DNA of 13,206 bases from Chloroflexota bacterium (lineage in GTDB: Bacteria > Chloroflexota > FW602-bin22 > JAMCYS01): the NCBI GenBank assembly GCA_021847625.1, contig JAJZQK010000032.1:1-13206 (forward strand), given 5' to 3'. Positions 1 through 6,650 of this stretch are shown in pieces. The notes under the pieces are model-generated. The model saw only the letters and a program-made list of their open reading frames with translations. It searched no databases and was not told the origin of the DNA. The position numbers and the translations under genes were made by a program. How positions within the stretch are numbered: position 1 is the first letter of the stretch; every line of letters starts with the position of its first letter.

Positions 1-251
1 CTGGGCGGCCAGAGGTCCGGGTTGGCCTGCTCCACCACCCCGCGCAGCCAGGCGGCGTGATCACGGATGGGCTCCTGCTTCAGCCTAGCCAGCAGTCCGG
101 CTATCTCCTCCACCACGGCGGCGATTTCGTCGAGGTCGTGGTTGAGCTTCCCTCGCTTGATCACTCCCCTAGCATAGGCCAGAGAACCGTCAGGGTCGCT
201 GAGGGCGATGCCTATCCTGCGCTGTCCCACATCCAAGGCCATGGCCCTCAT
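1..251 (-). CDS. RuvX/YqgF-like RNase H-fold protein, partial (3' end beyond window)
   Basis: The product starts MRAMALDVGQRRIGIALSDP, which matches the first strand-turn-strand of the YqgF/RuvX fold, with the metal-binding Asp in the LDVG motif. In this family the protein is a pre-16S rRNA 5' nuclease or putative Holliday junction resolvase. The start is ATG at 251, supported by GGAGG about 8 nt upstream. The gene lies 26 bp after the baseplate-J-like gene and downstream of alaS, a common place for ruvX. Oddity: the usual IVVGLP motif expected near residue 60 is absent from the 83 visible residues. Instead an acidic helical stretch runs to the window edge (about residues 45-83). Either there is an insertion before that motif or this is a divergent YqgF paralogue. 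The other two frames close quickly after residue 45, so a simple frameshift is not supported. Confidence 0.6.
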   Translation of the reverse strand, partial: MRAMALDVGQRRIGIALSDPDGSLAYARGVIKRGKLNHDLDEIAAVVEEIAGLLARLKQEPIRDHAAWLRGVVEQANPDLWPP

Positions 252-277
252 GGCGGTCCTCCAGCAGGGGCTAAGAT

Positions 278-1717
278 CTACGGCTTGGCGACGTTGTTGC
301 TCTGCGCGTAGGAGATGCTCACCCGGTAGGCTCGCTGCGCCCATTCCGGCTCAATCGTCACGCTGGGAGCCGTCGAGAGCCCGAGCTCCTGCTCCAGCTG
401 CACGGTGGCCTCTTTGGCCGGCTTGCCCCATACGATGTTCTGGACTTGCACCTCATCAATCGGTTGCATGGCCACGCCCTGCAAGTTGACGGCAAACTGC
501 ACCATGTCCGTCGAAGAAGCCAGGATCTCGGGGGTACCGACGGTCAGGCCCTCTTCCATCAGCCTATGGCCTTCCGGCAACCGTGCCTCGACAGCCTTCT
601 TCGTAAGCTCCGTAGCCTGACGCCGGTCGAACACGGCTGCCGTCGCCCGCACCGAGAGGTTGAGCCCGAGGGTGGTAACCTCGTCGCCTACCTTGTGATC
701 GTACTCTTCACGGTCGACATCCACCTTGATCGACTGGGGAGCGAGGATCTCGTGCTGCTTGACCTGGCTGGTTAAGGCCGCGGAAGCCTGCCTGGTCAAT
801 CGGTCGAGAAGCGAGCCACGGATCTTCTGGCGGTCTTCCTCCGTGACGGTCGTCTTCTGCCGCGTCTTATCGACGGCAATTGGCTGCTCGTTGAGCACCG
901 CCACCATGCTGGCGGCCGGTCCCTCCACTTTGGTGATCGAGAGCCTGGCCGCCTCGCCCTTCGTCCCCGCCTCCAGTGCCTCTACCTCTGCCCGAGCCGA
1001 GGTCCAGCGGGGAGACGGGATGAAAGCCTCCGCCAGCGTTTGAAAGCGGCGCCCATCCGCCGTAGTTACGATCGTTCCCTTTGCCAGACGCACCTCTGAA
1101 TCCGTGAGGTTACCGAACGTCACGAAGCCTCTCGCCTTCTCGTCAACCTTGCCCGTTGCCGCCACCATGTCGCTCGCCTGCAGTTCCGCCCGCACGACCC
1201 TGGCAGGTATGCGCATTCCCCCCGAATCGATGTCGGTGACGACGGAATCGGCGATGACCTCCACGCGCTCGGAGACGGGGTAAGTAGATGGGGCCAACTG
1301 AACGTTGGCGACAGGAAGCGCCAAATAGGCGACGAGGCCCACCCCCGCCGCCAGAAGGAGAAGTGTACCGGCCACGTGCACGAATCCGGAACGAGCCCGC
1401 AACAGCATGGCCCGCAAGGGGGAGGCGGTCCGCAGGGCGTCCTGCCGCCGCCAATACGCCTCCGCTTTGCGGGTGGAAGGGGCGGTAACGAAACCGTATT
1501 CGCTGGCCAAACGCTTGAGGGAGCCGTGGCGGGTGACGATGACAACGTCGGTCGCGAAATCGCGTACATACCGGCGAAGGAGATTAAAGGCCAGCGATCT
1601 GTTCATGCCCGAGCAATTCGCCGGCACGACCAGGGCCACCCGGACCCCTCCTGCTGCGACCTTCTGCCGTACCGAGGCTATGTCGTCTTGTTCGTCGAGG
1701 ACGATTTCCACACCCAC
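278..1717 (-). CDS. Membrane-anchored baseplate J/gp47-family-like protein
   Basis: 479 aa. Residues 1-95 form a soluble alpha/beta domain with hydrophobic strands (VRVALVVP, DVVIVTRHG, then LASEYGFV). A basic stretch and one transmembrane segment follow at about 112-134. The remaining ~340 residues are predicted to lie outside the membrane. Within them, residues 198-233 (GFVTFGNLTDSEVRLAKGT followed by a GRRFQT strand and IP) match the conserved block of baseplate J/gp47-like proteins of Chloroflexota and relatives. The resemblance is to a fold block; no phage tail genes are nearby, so a phage role is not implied. The start is GTG at 1717, 11 nt after the alaS stop, with only a weak purine-rich ribosome site, which fits translation coupled to alaS. 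No catalytic residues are recognised. The function is unknown; an envelope role is inferred only from topology. Confidence 0.75.
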   Translation of the reverse strand: MGVEIVLDEQDDIASVRQKVAAGGVRVALVVPANCSGMNRSLAFNLLRRYVRDFATDVVIVTRHGSLKRLASEYGFVTAPSTRKAEAYWRRQDALRTASPLRAMLLRARSGFVHVAGTLLLLAAGVGLVAYLALPVANVQLAPSTYPVSERVEVIADSVVTDIDSGGMRIPARVVRAELQASDMVAATGKVDEKARGFVTFGNLTDSEVRLAKGTIVTTADGRRFQTLAEAFIPSPRWTSARAEVEALEAGTKGEAARLSITKVEGPAASMVAVLNEQPIAVDKTRQKTTVTEEDRQKIRGSLLDRLTRQASAALTSQVKQHEILAPQSIKVDVDREEYDHKVGDEVTTLGLNLSVRATAAVFDRRQATELTKKAVEARLPEGHRLMEEGLTVGTPEILASSTDMVQFAVNLQGVAMQPIDEVQVQNIVWGKPAKEATVQLEQELGLSTAPSVTIEPEWAQRAYRVSISYAQSNNVAKP

Positions 1718-1728
1718 TGCCCGCAGCC

Positions 1729-4329
1729 CTACTTCGAGAGCATTTCCGGCACTTTCTCGAGGGCGTCGGCGATTCTGCTCGGCTCGCCGCCGCCCGCCTG
1801 GCCCAGATCAGGCCTTCCGCCGCCGCCGCCGCCGGCGACTGCCGCCACTTGCCGGACAAGATCGCCGGCGTGAACCTTAACATCGGCCGTCGTCATCGCC
1901 AGGAACGCCGGCTTGCCATCGGTTACCGTGGCAAGCACCACCACGCCCGAGCCAATCCTGGCCTTAACCATGTCTCCCAGGTCGCGAAGGGAATCGCGGC
2001 TAGGCACGTCCACCTTGGCAGCCACGACGGAGATGCCGTCAACCTCCCGCCGAGCCGCGAGCACGTCGTCAACGGTGTGCCGTAGCCGATCCCGCTGCAA
2101 CTCGCCGAGCTGCCGCCGCTGCGTCTGCAACTCCAACGTAAGCTCCGACACCTTGCCCGCCAGATCCTGGCTTTGCAGCTGATTCTGGAGGCCGGCGACC
2201 GTATCCAGCTGCTCGTAGACGTACCGCTCGGCGGCACGGCCCGTCACCGCCTCGATGCGCCGCAACCCCGCGCCTACGCTGCCTTCGCCCAGAATCAAGA
2301 ACAGGCCAATCTGGCCGGTAGCGCGCAAATGCGTCCCGCCACACAGCTCGCGACTGTAGTCGGCGATGCTCACCATGCGGACCGAGTCGCCGTACTTCTC
2401 GCCAAAGAGGGCCATCGCTCCCGCGGCAACCGCCTCGGCGTAGGTGGTTGTCGTCGCGCTGACGGCTAGGTCCTCGCGGATTCTCTCGTTCACCGCCTGC
2501 GACACCTGGCGCAGCTGCTCCGCGGTCAGCGGCTCGAAATGGCTGAAGTCGAACCGCAGGCGATCAGGGCCGACGAACGAACCGGCCTGCTGCACGTGGG
2601 TGCCGACGAGCTCGCGCAAGGTGCGATGCAGAAGATGGGTCGCGGTGTGGTTTCGGGCCATGTCCAGGCGTCGAGCCCGGTCCACCTTGGCCCTTGCCGG
2701 CTGCCCGACCTGGACCGTGCCGTCGCGGACCGTTCCCCGGTGGACGATGAGTCCGCTCAATGGCTGCTGGGTGTCGGTCACGAGCACCGCTCCGGTGTCA
2801 GTGACTATCCGGCCCGTATCGCCGAGCTGGCCACCACCTTCCGCGTAGAACGGGGTCTCGCGCAGAACAACCTCGACCTCATCGCCGACGTTGGCCGACT
2901 CGACAGCCTCGCCGTTCACGATGAGGCCCACAACCACCGTTTCGACTATCAGGTTGTCGTAGCCGCGGAACTCCGCTTCGCGAACGGGCAGCTGCTGGTA
3001 GATCTCGACGGGCGGCCGTTCGCCCAGGCCGAACTTAGCCGCCTTGCGAGCTTGCTCGCGCTGCCTGCCCATCGCCTCTTCGAACCCTTCGTTATCGATC
3101 GTCAGGCCTTGATCGGCGGCAATCTCAGCCGTGAGCTCCATCGGGAAGCCGTAGGTATCGTGGAGTCGGAAGACTTCCTCGCCTGGTATTTCCGTGCGCT
3201 GGTGCTCCCCGAGGCCGGCGATTACGCCGTCAAGGACCGTGAGACCTGTGGTAAGCGTCTGATTGAACTTGGCCTCCTCTACGTTGACGACGCGGGAGAT
3301 GAAGGCCTCTCGCTCACCGAGGTCGGGATAGGCGCCCTTCATCAGATCCACCACGGCCTGCACCGTCTTGCCGAGGAATGGTTCCTCAAGCCCCAACAGA
3401 CGCCCGTGACGCACCGCCCGGCGGAGCACCCGGCGGAGGATGTAGCCGCGTCCCTCGTTGCCCGGCAGAACGCCGTCGCCAATGAGGAAGGCCACCGCCC
3501 GACTATGGTCGGCGATCACCCGCAGGGAGTAGTCGATGGAACCGCCATTCCCGTACTTGACGTTCGCGAGTGCCTCCGCGCGGCGGATAATCGGCATAAA
3601 CAGGTCCGTCTCGTACACCGACGGTGTGCCCTGCATGACCATCGCCATGCGCTCGAGCCCCATCCCGGTGTCGATGTTCTTCATCGCCAGCGGCGTGCGG
3701 CGCCTCTCGAGGTCCTGGTTGAACTGCATAAAGACGAGGTTCCAGACCTCAAGGAAGCGCCCGCAATCGCACCCAGGCCGGCAATCCGGCTTGCCGCAAC
3801 CCAGTTCGACGCCCCGGTCGAGATAGATCTCCGAGTCCGGACCGCAGGGGCCGGTCTCGCCGGCTGGCCCCCACCAGTTCTCCGGGTCCTTCACGATACG
3901 CTCGGCGGGGACGCCGATCACGTCGCGCCAGTAGGTTAGGGCCTCGTCGTCCTCGGGATAGACCGTGATCCAGATGTGGTCCGCCGGCAGGCCGTACCGC
4001 TCCGTGACGAGCTCCCAGGCCAGGGAGATTGCGCCCTCTTTGAAGTAGTCGCCGACCGAGAAGTTGCCCAGCATCTCGAAGAACGTGAGATTGCGCTCGT
4101 TCCCCACTTGCTCGATGTCTGTCGTGCGGAAGCACTTCTGCGAGGAAGTCAGCCTGCGTGAGGGCGGCGTGGCCTCGCCCAGGAAATAGGGCTTCATCTG
4201 CACCATACCCGCGCTGGTGAGAAGCAGGGTCGGGTCACCATATGGAATAAGCGAGGAACTGGGGACCACCAGGTGGCCCTTCTCGCGGAAGAAGTCTAGG
4301 TAAGTCCGGCGGACTTCAGAACTGTGCAT
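1729..4329 (-). CDS. alaS: Alanine--tRNA ligase
   Basis: Charges tRNA-Ala in the cytoplasm and edits mischarged Ser/Gly. At 866 aa it is near the usual ~875. The class II catalytic core is at about residues 1-300 (LLLTSAGMVQMKPYF at 36-49, FFEMLGNFSVGDYF at 83-96, IDTGMGLERMAM at 219-230, RGYILRRVLRRAVRHG at 294-309). The editing domain has zinc ligands His561 and His565 (HTATH) and Cys663 and His667 (CGGTH). A coiled coil at about 710-760 leads to the C-Ala domain with a Gly-rich loop (GGGGGG, 833-838). A Cys-rich insert (Cys178, 183, 187, 189) precedes RFLEVWNLVF. The start is ATG 4329 because the protein then begins MHSSEVRRTYLDFF, as in the family, with AGGAG about 11 nt upstream. An in-frame ATG 15 codons earlier adds only unconserved residues. 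It is first in an operon with the two genes downstream. Confidence 0.97.
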   Translation of the reverse strand: MHSSEVRRTYLDFFREKGHLVVPSSSLIPYGDPTLLLTSAGMVQMKPYFLGEATPPSRRLTSSQKCFRTTDIEQVGNERNLTFFEMLGNFSVGDYFKEGAISLAWELVTERYGLPADHIWITVYPEDDEALTYWRDVIGVPAERIVKDPENWWGPAGETGPCGPDSEIYLDRGVELGCGKPDCRPGCDCGRFLEVWNLVFMQFNQDLERRRTPLAMKNIDTGMGLERMAMVMQGTPSVYETDLFMPIIRRAEALANVKYGNGGSIDYSLRVIADHSRAVAFLIGDGVLPGNEGRGYILRRVLRRAVRHGRLLGLEEPFLGKTVQAVVDLMKGAYPDLGEREAFISRVVNVEEAKFNQTLTTGLTVLDGVIAGLGEHQRTEIPGEEVFRLHDTYGFPMELTAEIAADQGLTIDNEGFEEAMGRQREQARKAAKFGLGERPPVEIYQQLPVREAEFRGYDNLIVETVVVGLIVNGEAVESANVGDEVEVVLRETPFYAEGGGQLGDTGRIVTDTGAVLVTDTQQPLSGLIVHRGTVRDGTVQVGQPARAKVDRARRLDMARNHTATHLLHRTLRELVGTHVQQAGSFVGPDRLRFDFSHFEPLTAEQLRQVSQAVNERIREDLAVSATTTTYAEAVAAGAMALFGEKYGDSVRMVSIADYSRELCGGTHLRATGQIGLFLILGEGSVGAGLRRIEAVTGRAAERYVYEQLDTVAGLQNQLQSQDLAGKVSELTLELQTQRRQLGELQRDRLRHTVDDVLAARREVDGISVVAAKVDVPSRDSLRDLGDMVKARIGSGVVVLATVTDGKPAFLAMTTADVKVHAGDLVRQVAAVAGGGGGGRPDLGQAGGGEPSRIADALEKVPEMLSK

Positions 4330-4403
4330 GTCGGCGTTGCTCCTACTCCAGTGCCTGTGGCAGCATGCACTCAAAAAAGGCGCACCTGCCCGGTCCGCGT
4401 AGT

Positions 4404-4432
4404 ATTCTAGTCGAATAGGCTACCAGCGTCAA
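4404..4432 (-). promoter_or_regulatory. Sigma70-type promoter of the alaS operon
   Basis: Read on the minus strand: TTGACG (4432-4427), a 17-nt spacer, then TAGAAT (4409-4404). Each box matches consensus at 5 of 6 positions. The predicted transcript start near 4397 leaves a leader of about 68 nt, too short for a T-box riboswitch. The promoter sits in the 115-bp gap after larC, so alaS can be expressed independently of larBC. Confidence 0.7.
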
Positions 4433-4444
4433 ACAAGAGGACGG

Positions 4445-5671
4445 CTAACCTGTCGACTGGGCGTCCAGCCGGCCCTGGCCGGCGGCTGCCCCGACCGCGG
4501 CGTATACTTCCGCCAGCGGGACCGCGCGCTCGCGGGCAACCCGCGCCGCGTCCTCGAATTCTGGCGAGAAGACAACCCGATCCCCGATCTGCTTGGCCTT
4601 GACCAGAACGCGCCCGTAGGGCGTCTCTACCGTCTCTTGCCACCGCGGGCACTTGATTCTGTCCAGGCGGTGCAGCCGGACGCCGAGGGTGGTCGTCTCC
4701 GCCAGCACGACGCGGGCGAGTTCGGCTGTACGCTCGTCCGTGGCGATGACGCTCAGCTTCACGGCCGGCCGGTTCTTCTTCATCTGAATCGGCGAGAAGT
4801 AGACGTCGAGCGCACCGGCCTCCAGAAGACGCTCCATTGTCGCCCCCAGCAGTTCCCCTGACATGTCGTCGATGTTGGCTTCGATGACGGTGACCGTGTC
4901 CCTATCCAGACCATCCGCGGACTCGCTCCCAATCCATAGACGCAAGGTGTTGGCCCACGGCAGCTCGCGTTGGCCAAATCCGTAGCCTACCGACTGTAGC
5001 CGCAGCGCCGGTTGCTTGAACTGGCACAGGGTCGTCAGAATGGCCGCCCCCGTCGGCGTGACGAGCTCGGCCTCGACGTCGACGGGTCGGAGTGGGGCAT
5101 TCCCGGCCCGAATCAGTTCCAACGTGGCCGGTGCTGGGACGGGCAGAACGCCGTGGGCGCAGCGCACGGTGCCGCCACCGGTCGGCAGCGGCGAGGCATA
5201 GGCACTGGTGATGCCGAGCATCTCAAGGCCAACCACCGCGCCGCAGATGTCGACGATGGCGTCGACCGAGCCCACCTCGTGGAAATGGATCTCCTGCGGG
5301 GACACGCCGTGAATCTTCGCCTCCGCCTCGGCAAGCCGGGTGAAGATGAGCGAGATCTTGCCCTTGGCGCCATCCGAGAGGCCGCTTGCATGGACCAGCT
5401 CGAGGATCGCCGCCAGGTTGCGGTGCTCGTGGCCGTGATGGTGATCGTGGTCGCGATGGTCATCGTCGTGGTGATGGGGTTCCATATCTACATGCACCCG
5501 GGTGCCGGTAATTCCCTTACTCACGACGCGCTCTGCCCGCAGGGAATAGCCGTCTACGCCCAGCGTGTCCAGGGCAGCAGCCAGTTGCTCGAGGTCCAAA
5601 CCGGCGTCGACCACGGCGCCAAGAATCATGTCGCCGCTCGCGCCGGAGAAACAATCGAAATACGCTATCAC
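4445..5671 (-). CDS. larC: LarC, nickel-pincer nucleotide cyclometallase
   Basis: LarC inserts nickel into the pincer-nucleotide cofactor in a CTP-dependent reaction, the last step of NPN synthesis for lactate racemase (LarA) and its homologues. 408 aa. It starts MIAYFDCFSGASGDMILGA, the diagnostic N-terminus, with the conserved IHFHEVGSVDAIVDI block at 128-142 and the LPTGGGTVRCAHG block around 172-184. A His/Asp-rich stretch at 66-83 carries ten histidines and is a plausible nickel-binding loop (inference). The start is GTG at 5671, overlapping the larB stop in GTGA, so translation is coupled. The gene is one continuous frame; in Lactiplantibacillus plantarum, larC is split and needs a programmed frameshift. 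larE is not in the window. Confidence 0.95.
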   Translation of the reverse strand: MIAYFDCFSGASGDMILGAVVDAGLDLEQLAAALDTLGVDGYSLRAERVVSKGITGTRVHVDMEPHHHDDDHRDHDHHHGHEHRNLAAILELVHASGLSDGAKGKISLIFTRLAEAEAKIHGVSPQEIHFHEVGSVDAIVDICGAVVGLEMLGITSAYASPLPTGGGTVRCAHGVLPVPAPATLELIRAGNAPLRPVDVEAELVTPTGAAILTTLCQFKQPALRLQSVGYGFGQRELPWANTLRLWIGSESADGLDRDTVTVIEANIDDMSGELLGATMERLLEAGALDVYFSPIQMKKNRPAVKLSVIATDERTAELARVVLAETTTLGVRLHRLDRIKCPRWQETVETPYGRVLVKAKQIGDRVVFSPEFEDAARVARERAVPLAEVYAAVGAAAGQGRLDAQSTG

Positions 5672-6432
5672 GACGTGGTTGTCCTTTCTCGGGCCCTTGC
5701 CACGCGGTTGGCGATTAGCGCCGCCGTGGCGCCGGCGCCGATGCCGTTGTCGATATTGACGACCACCAGCCCCGGCGAGCAGGTCTGCAGCATGGACATC
5801 AGCGCCGCGACCCCCTGGCCGCCCAGCCCGTAACCCACGGACGTTGGCAGGCCGATGACGGGCACGTCGACGATCCCAGCCACCACGGAAGGCAGAGCGC
5901 CGTCCATGCCCGCGGCGACGACAATCACGTCAACCGACTCCCGCAGCATCTCGCGAAGCGGCTGGAAAAGGCGATGAATGCCCGCCACGCCCACGTCGTA
6001 GACCGTGAGAACGGTGCAGCCCATCTCCGCCGCGAGAACGGCGGCCTCCTCCGCGACGGCGACGTCCGACGTCCCCGCCGTTAACACACCGACGCGACCA
6101 CCTGTCAGCGTCCGCGTGTAGTGCGGGCCGCGCAGGATTACCATGCGGGAGCTTTGGTGAACCTCGATCTCGTGGTTGAGAAACTCCTCGGTAATGCGAG
6201 CCATCAGCTCGGGGGATACCCGGCTCACTATCGCCCGGCCGGTATCTCTGAGGAATCGGCGGATAATCTCCAGTACGTATTCGGGACGCTTACCCTCGGC
6301 CAGAACCACCTCCGGGATACCTTTGCGCTTCTCCCTATTGATGTCAATTCTGGCCGTCGCCTCTACCGTCAGGACATCCGGGCCTGCCTCGGCGGCCAGG
6401 CTATCGGTCAGGTCTTTGAGCAGATCTTTCAA
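5668..6432 (-). CDS. larB: LarB, pyridinium-3,5-biscarboxylic acid mononucleotide synthase
   Basis: LarB carboxylates nicotinic acid adenine dinucleotide and releases AMP to give P2CMN, the first dedicated step of NPN synthesis. 254 aa. An N-terminal extension with REKRKGIPEVVLAEGK (33-48) precedes a PurE-like domain. The latter has VGVLTAGTSD (114-123), YDVGVAGIHRL (145-155), VVAAGMDGALPSVVAG (171-186), PTSVGYG (196-202) and NIDNGIGAG (226-234), all hallmarks of LarB. The start is TTG at 6432. There is an in-frame TAG about 40 nt upstream and no ATG or GTG alternative near it; AGGATGAGAGG lies just upstream as a ribosome site. It is first in the larB-larC operon, with its stop overlapping the larC start by 4 bp. 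Confidence 0.94.
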   Translation of the reverse strand: MKDLLKDLTDSLAAEAGPDVLTVEATARIDINREKRKGIPEVVLAEGKRPEYVLEIIRRFLRDTGRAIVSRVSPELMARITEEFLNHEIEVHQSSRMVILRGPHYTRTLTGGRVGVLTAGTSDVAVAEEAAVLAAEMGCTVLTVYDVGVAGIHRLFQPLREMLRESVDVIVVAAGMDGALPSVVAGIVDVPVIGLPTSVGYGLGGQGVAALMSMLQTCSPGLVVVNIDNGIGAGATAALIANRVARARERTTTS

Positions 6433-6468
6433 TTGCCTCTCATCCTTGCCAGTTGGGTACTCTGGCTA

Positions 6469-6497
6469 ATCATAAACGGGCGGCAACGCCCTGTCAA
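6469..6497 (-). promoter_or_regulatory. Near-consensus sigma70 promoter of larBC
   Basis: On the minus strand: TTGACA (6497-6492, perfect), a 17-nt spacer, TATGAT (6474-6469, 5 of 6). The predicted transcript start near 6462 gives a leader of about 30 nt before the TTG start. A 5-bp inverted repeat, GCCAG(9)CTGGC at 6448-6466, would fold at the 5' end of this transcript. Confidence 0.75.
6478..6491. promoter_or_regulatory. Inverted repeat inside the larBC promoter spacer
   Basis: GGGCG-GCAA-CGCCC fills most of the 17-nt spacer between the -35 and -10 boxes. The position suits a repressor or MerR-type activator operator, but 5-bp arms can occur by chance in GC-rich DNA. The regulator is unknown. 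Confidence 0.3.
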
Positions 6498-6513
6498 CGA
6501 AGGTCGTTTCGAG

Positions 6514-6542
6514 TTGACTGCCAAGCCGCTGCAACTTAGAAT
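6514..6542 (+). promoter_or_regulatory. Sigma70-type promoter of the C39-domain lipoprotein gene
   Basis: TTGACT (6514-6519), a 17-nt spacer, TAGAAT (6537-6542). It is divergent from the larBC promoter, with the two -35 boxes 16 bp apart, so regulators could affect both. The predicted start near 6549 gives a leader of about 100 nt. That leader holds a small GGGG(CACGT)CCCC stem at 6572-6584. No riboswitch family is recognised in it. Confidence 0.65.
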
Positions 6543-6650
6543 GGTACAGCCTTCCCGCCTTGGCTATTCTAGGGGCACGTCCCCGGAGGCAGTTGGCGCG
6601 AGCCCACCGGCCCGGGCAGGCAACGGTAATCCTCACCAAAGGTAGTATCC

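Noticed and set aside
278..1717. Prophage or tail-like gene cluster
   Set aside because: Only a baseplate-J-like block is present, in a housekeeping operon, with no other phage genes.
1815..1840. GCC trinucleotide run
   Set aside because: It encodes the Gly-rich loop of the AlaS C-Ala domain, which is normal for that protein.
2539..3939. 466-codon open frame on the plus strand
   Set aside because: It lies wholly antisense to alaS, lacks a recognisable domain and arises from GC-biased codon use of the true gene.
4330..4444. T-box riboswitch before alaS
   Set aside because: The leader is only about 68 nt and has no specifier loop or T-box sequence.
5400..5480. GTGATGG-type direct repeats, possible CRISPR or tandem repeat
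   Set aside because: They are His/Asp codon runs inside larC, with no repeat-spacer pattern.
5012..5833. 273-codon plus-strand frame
   Set aside because: It is antisense to larC and larB; its low-complexity Val/Met stretch mirrors the LarC His-rich codons.
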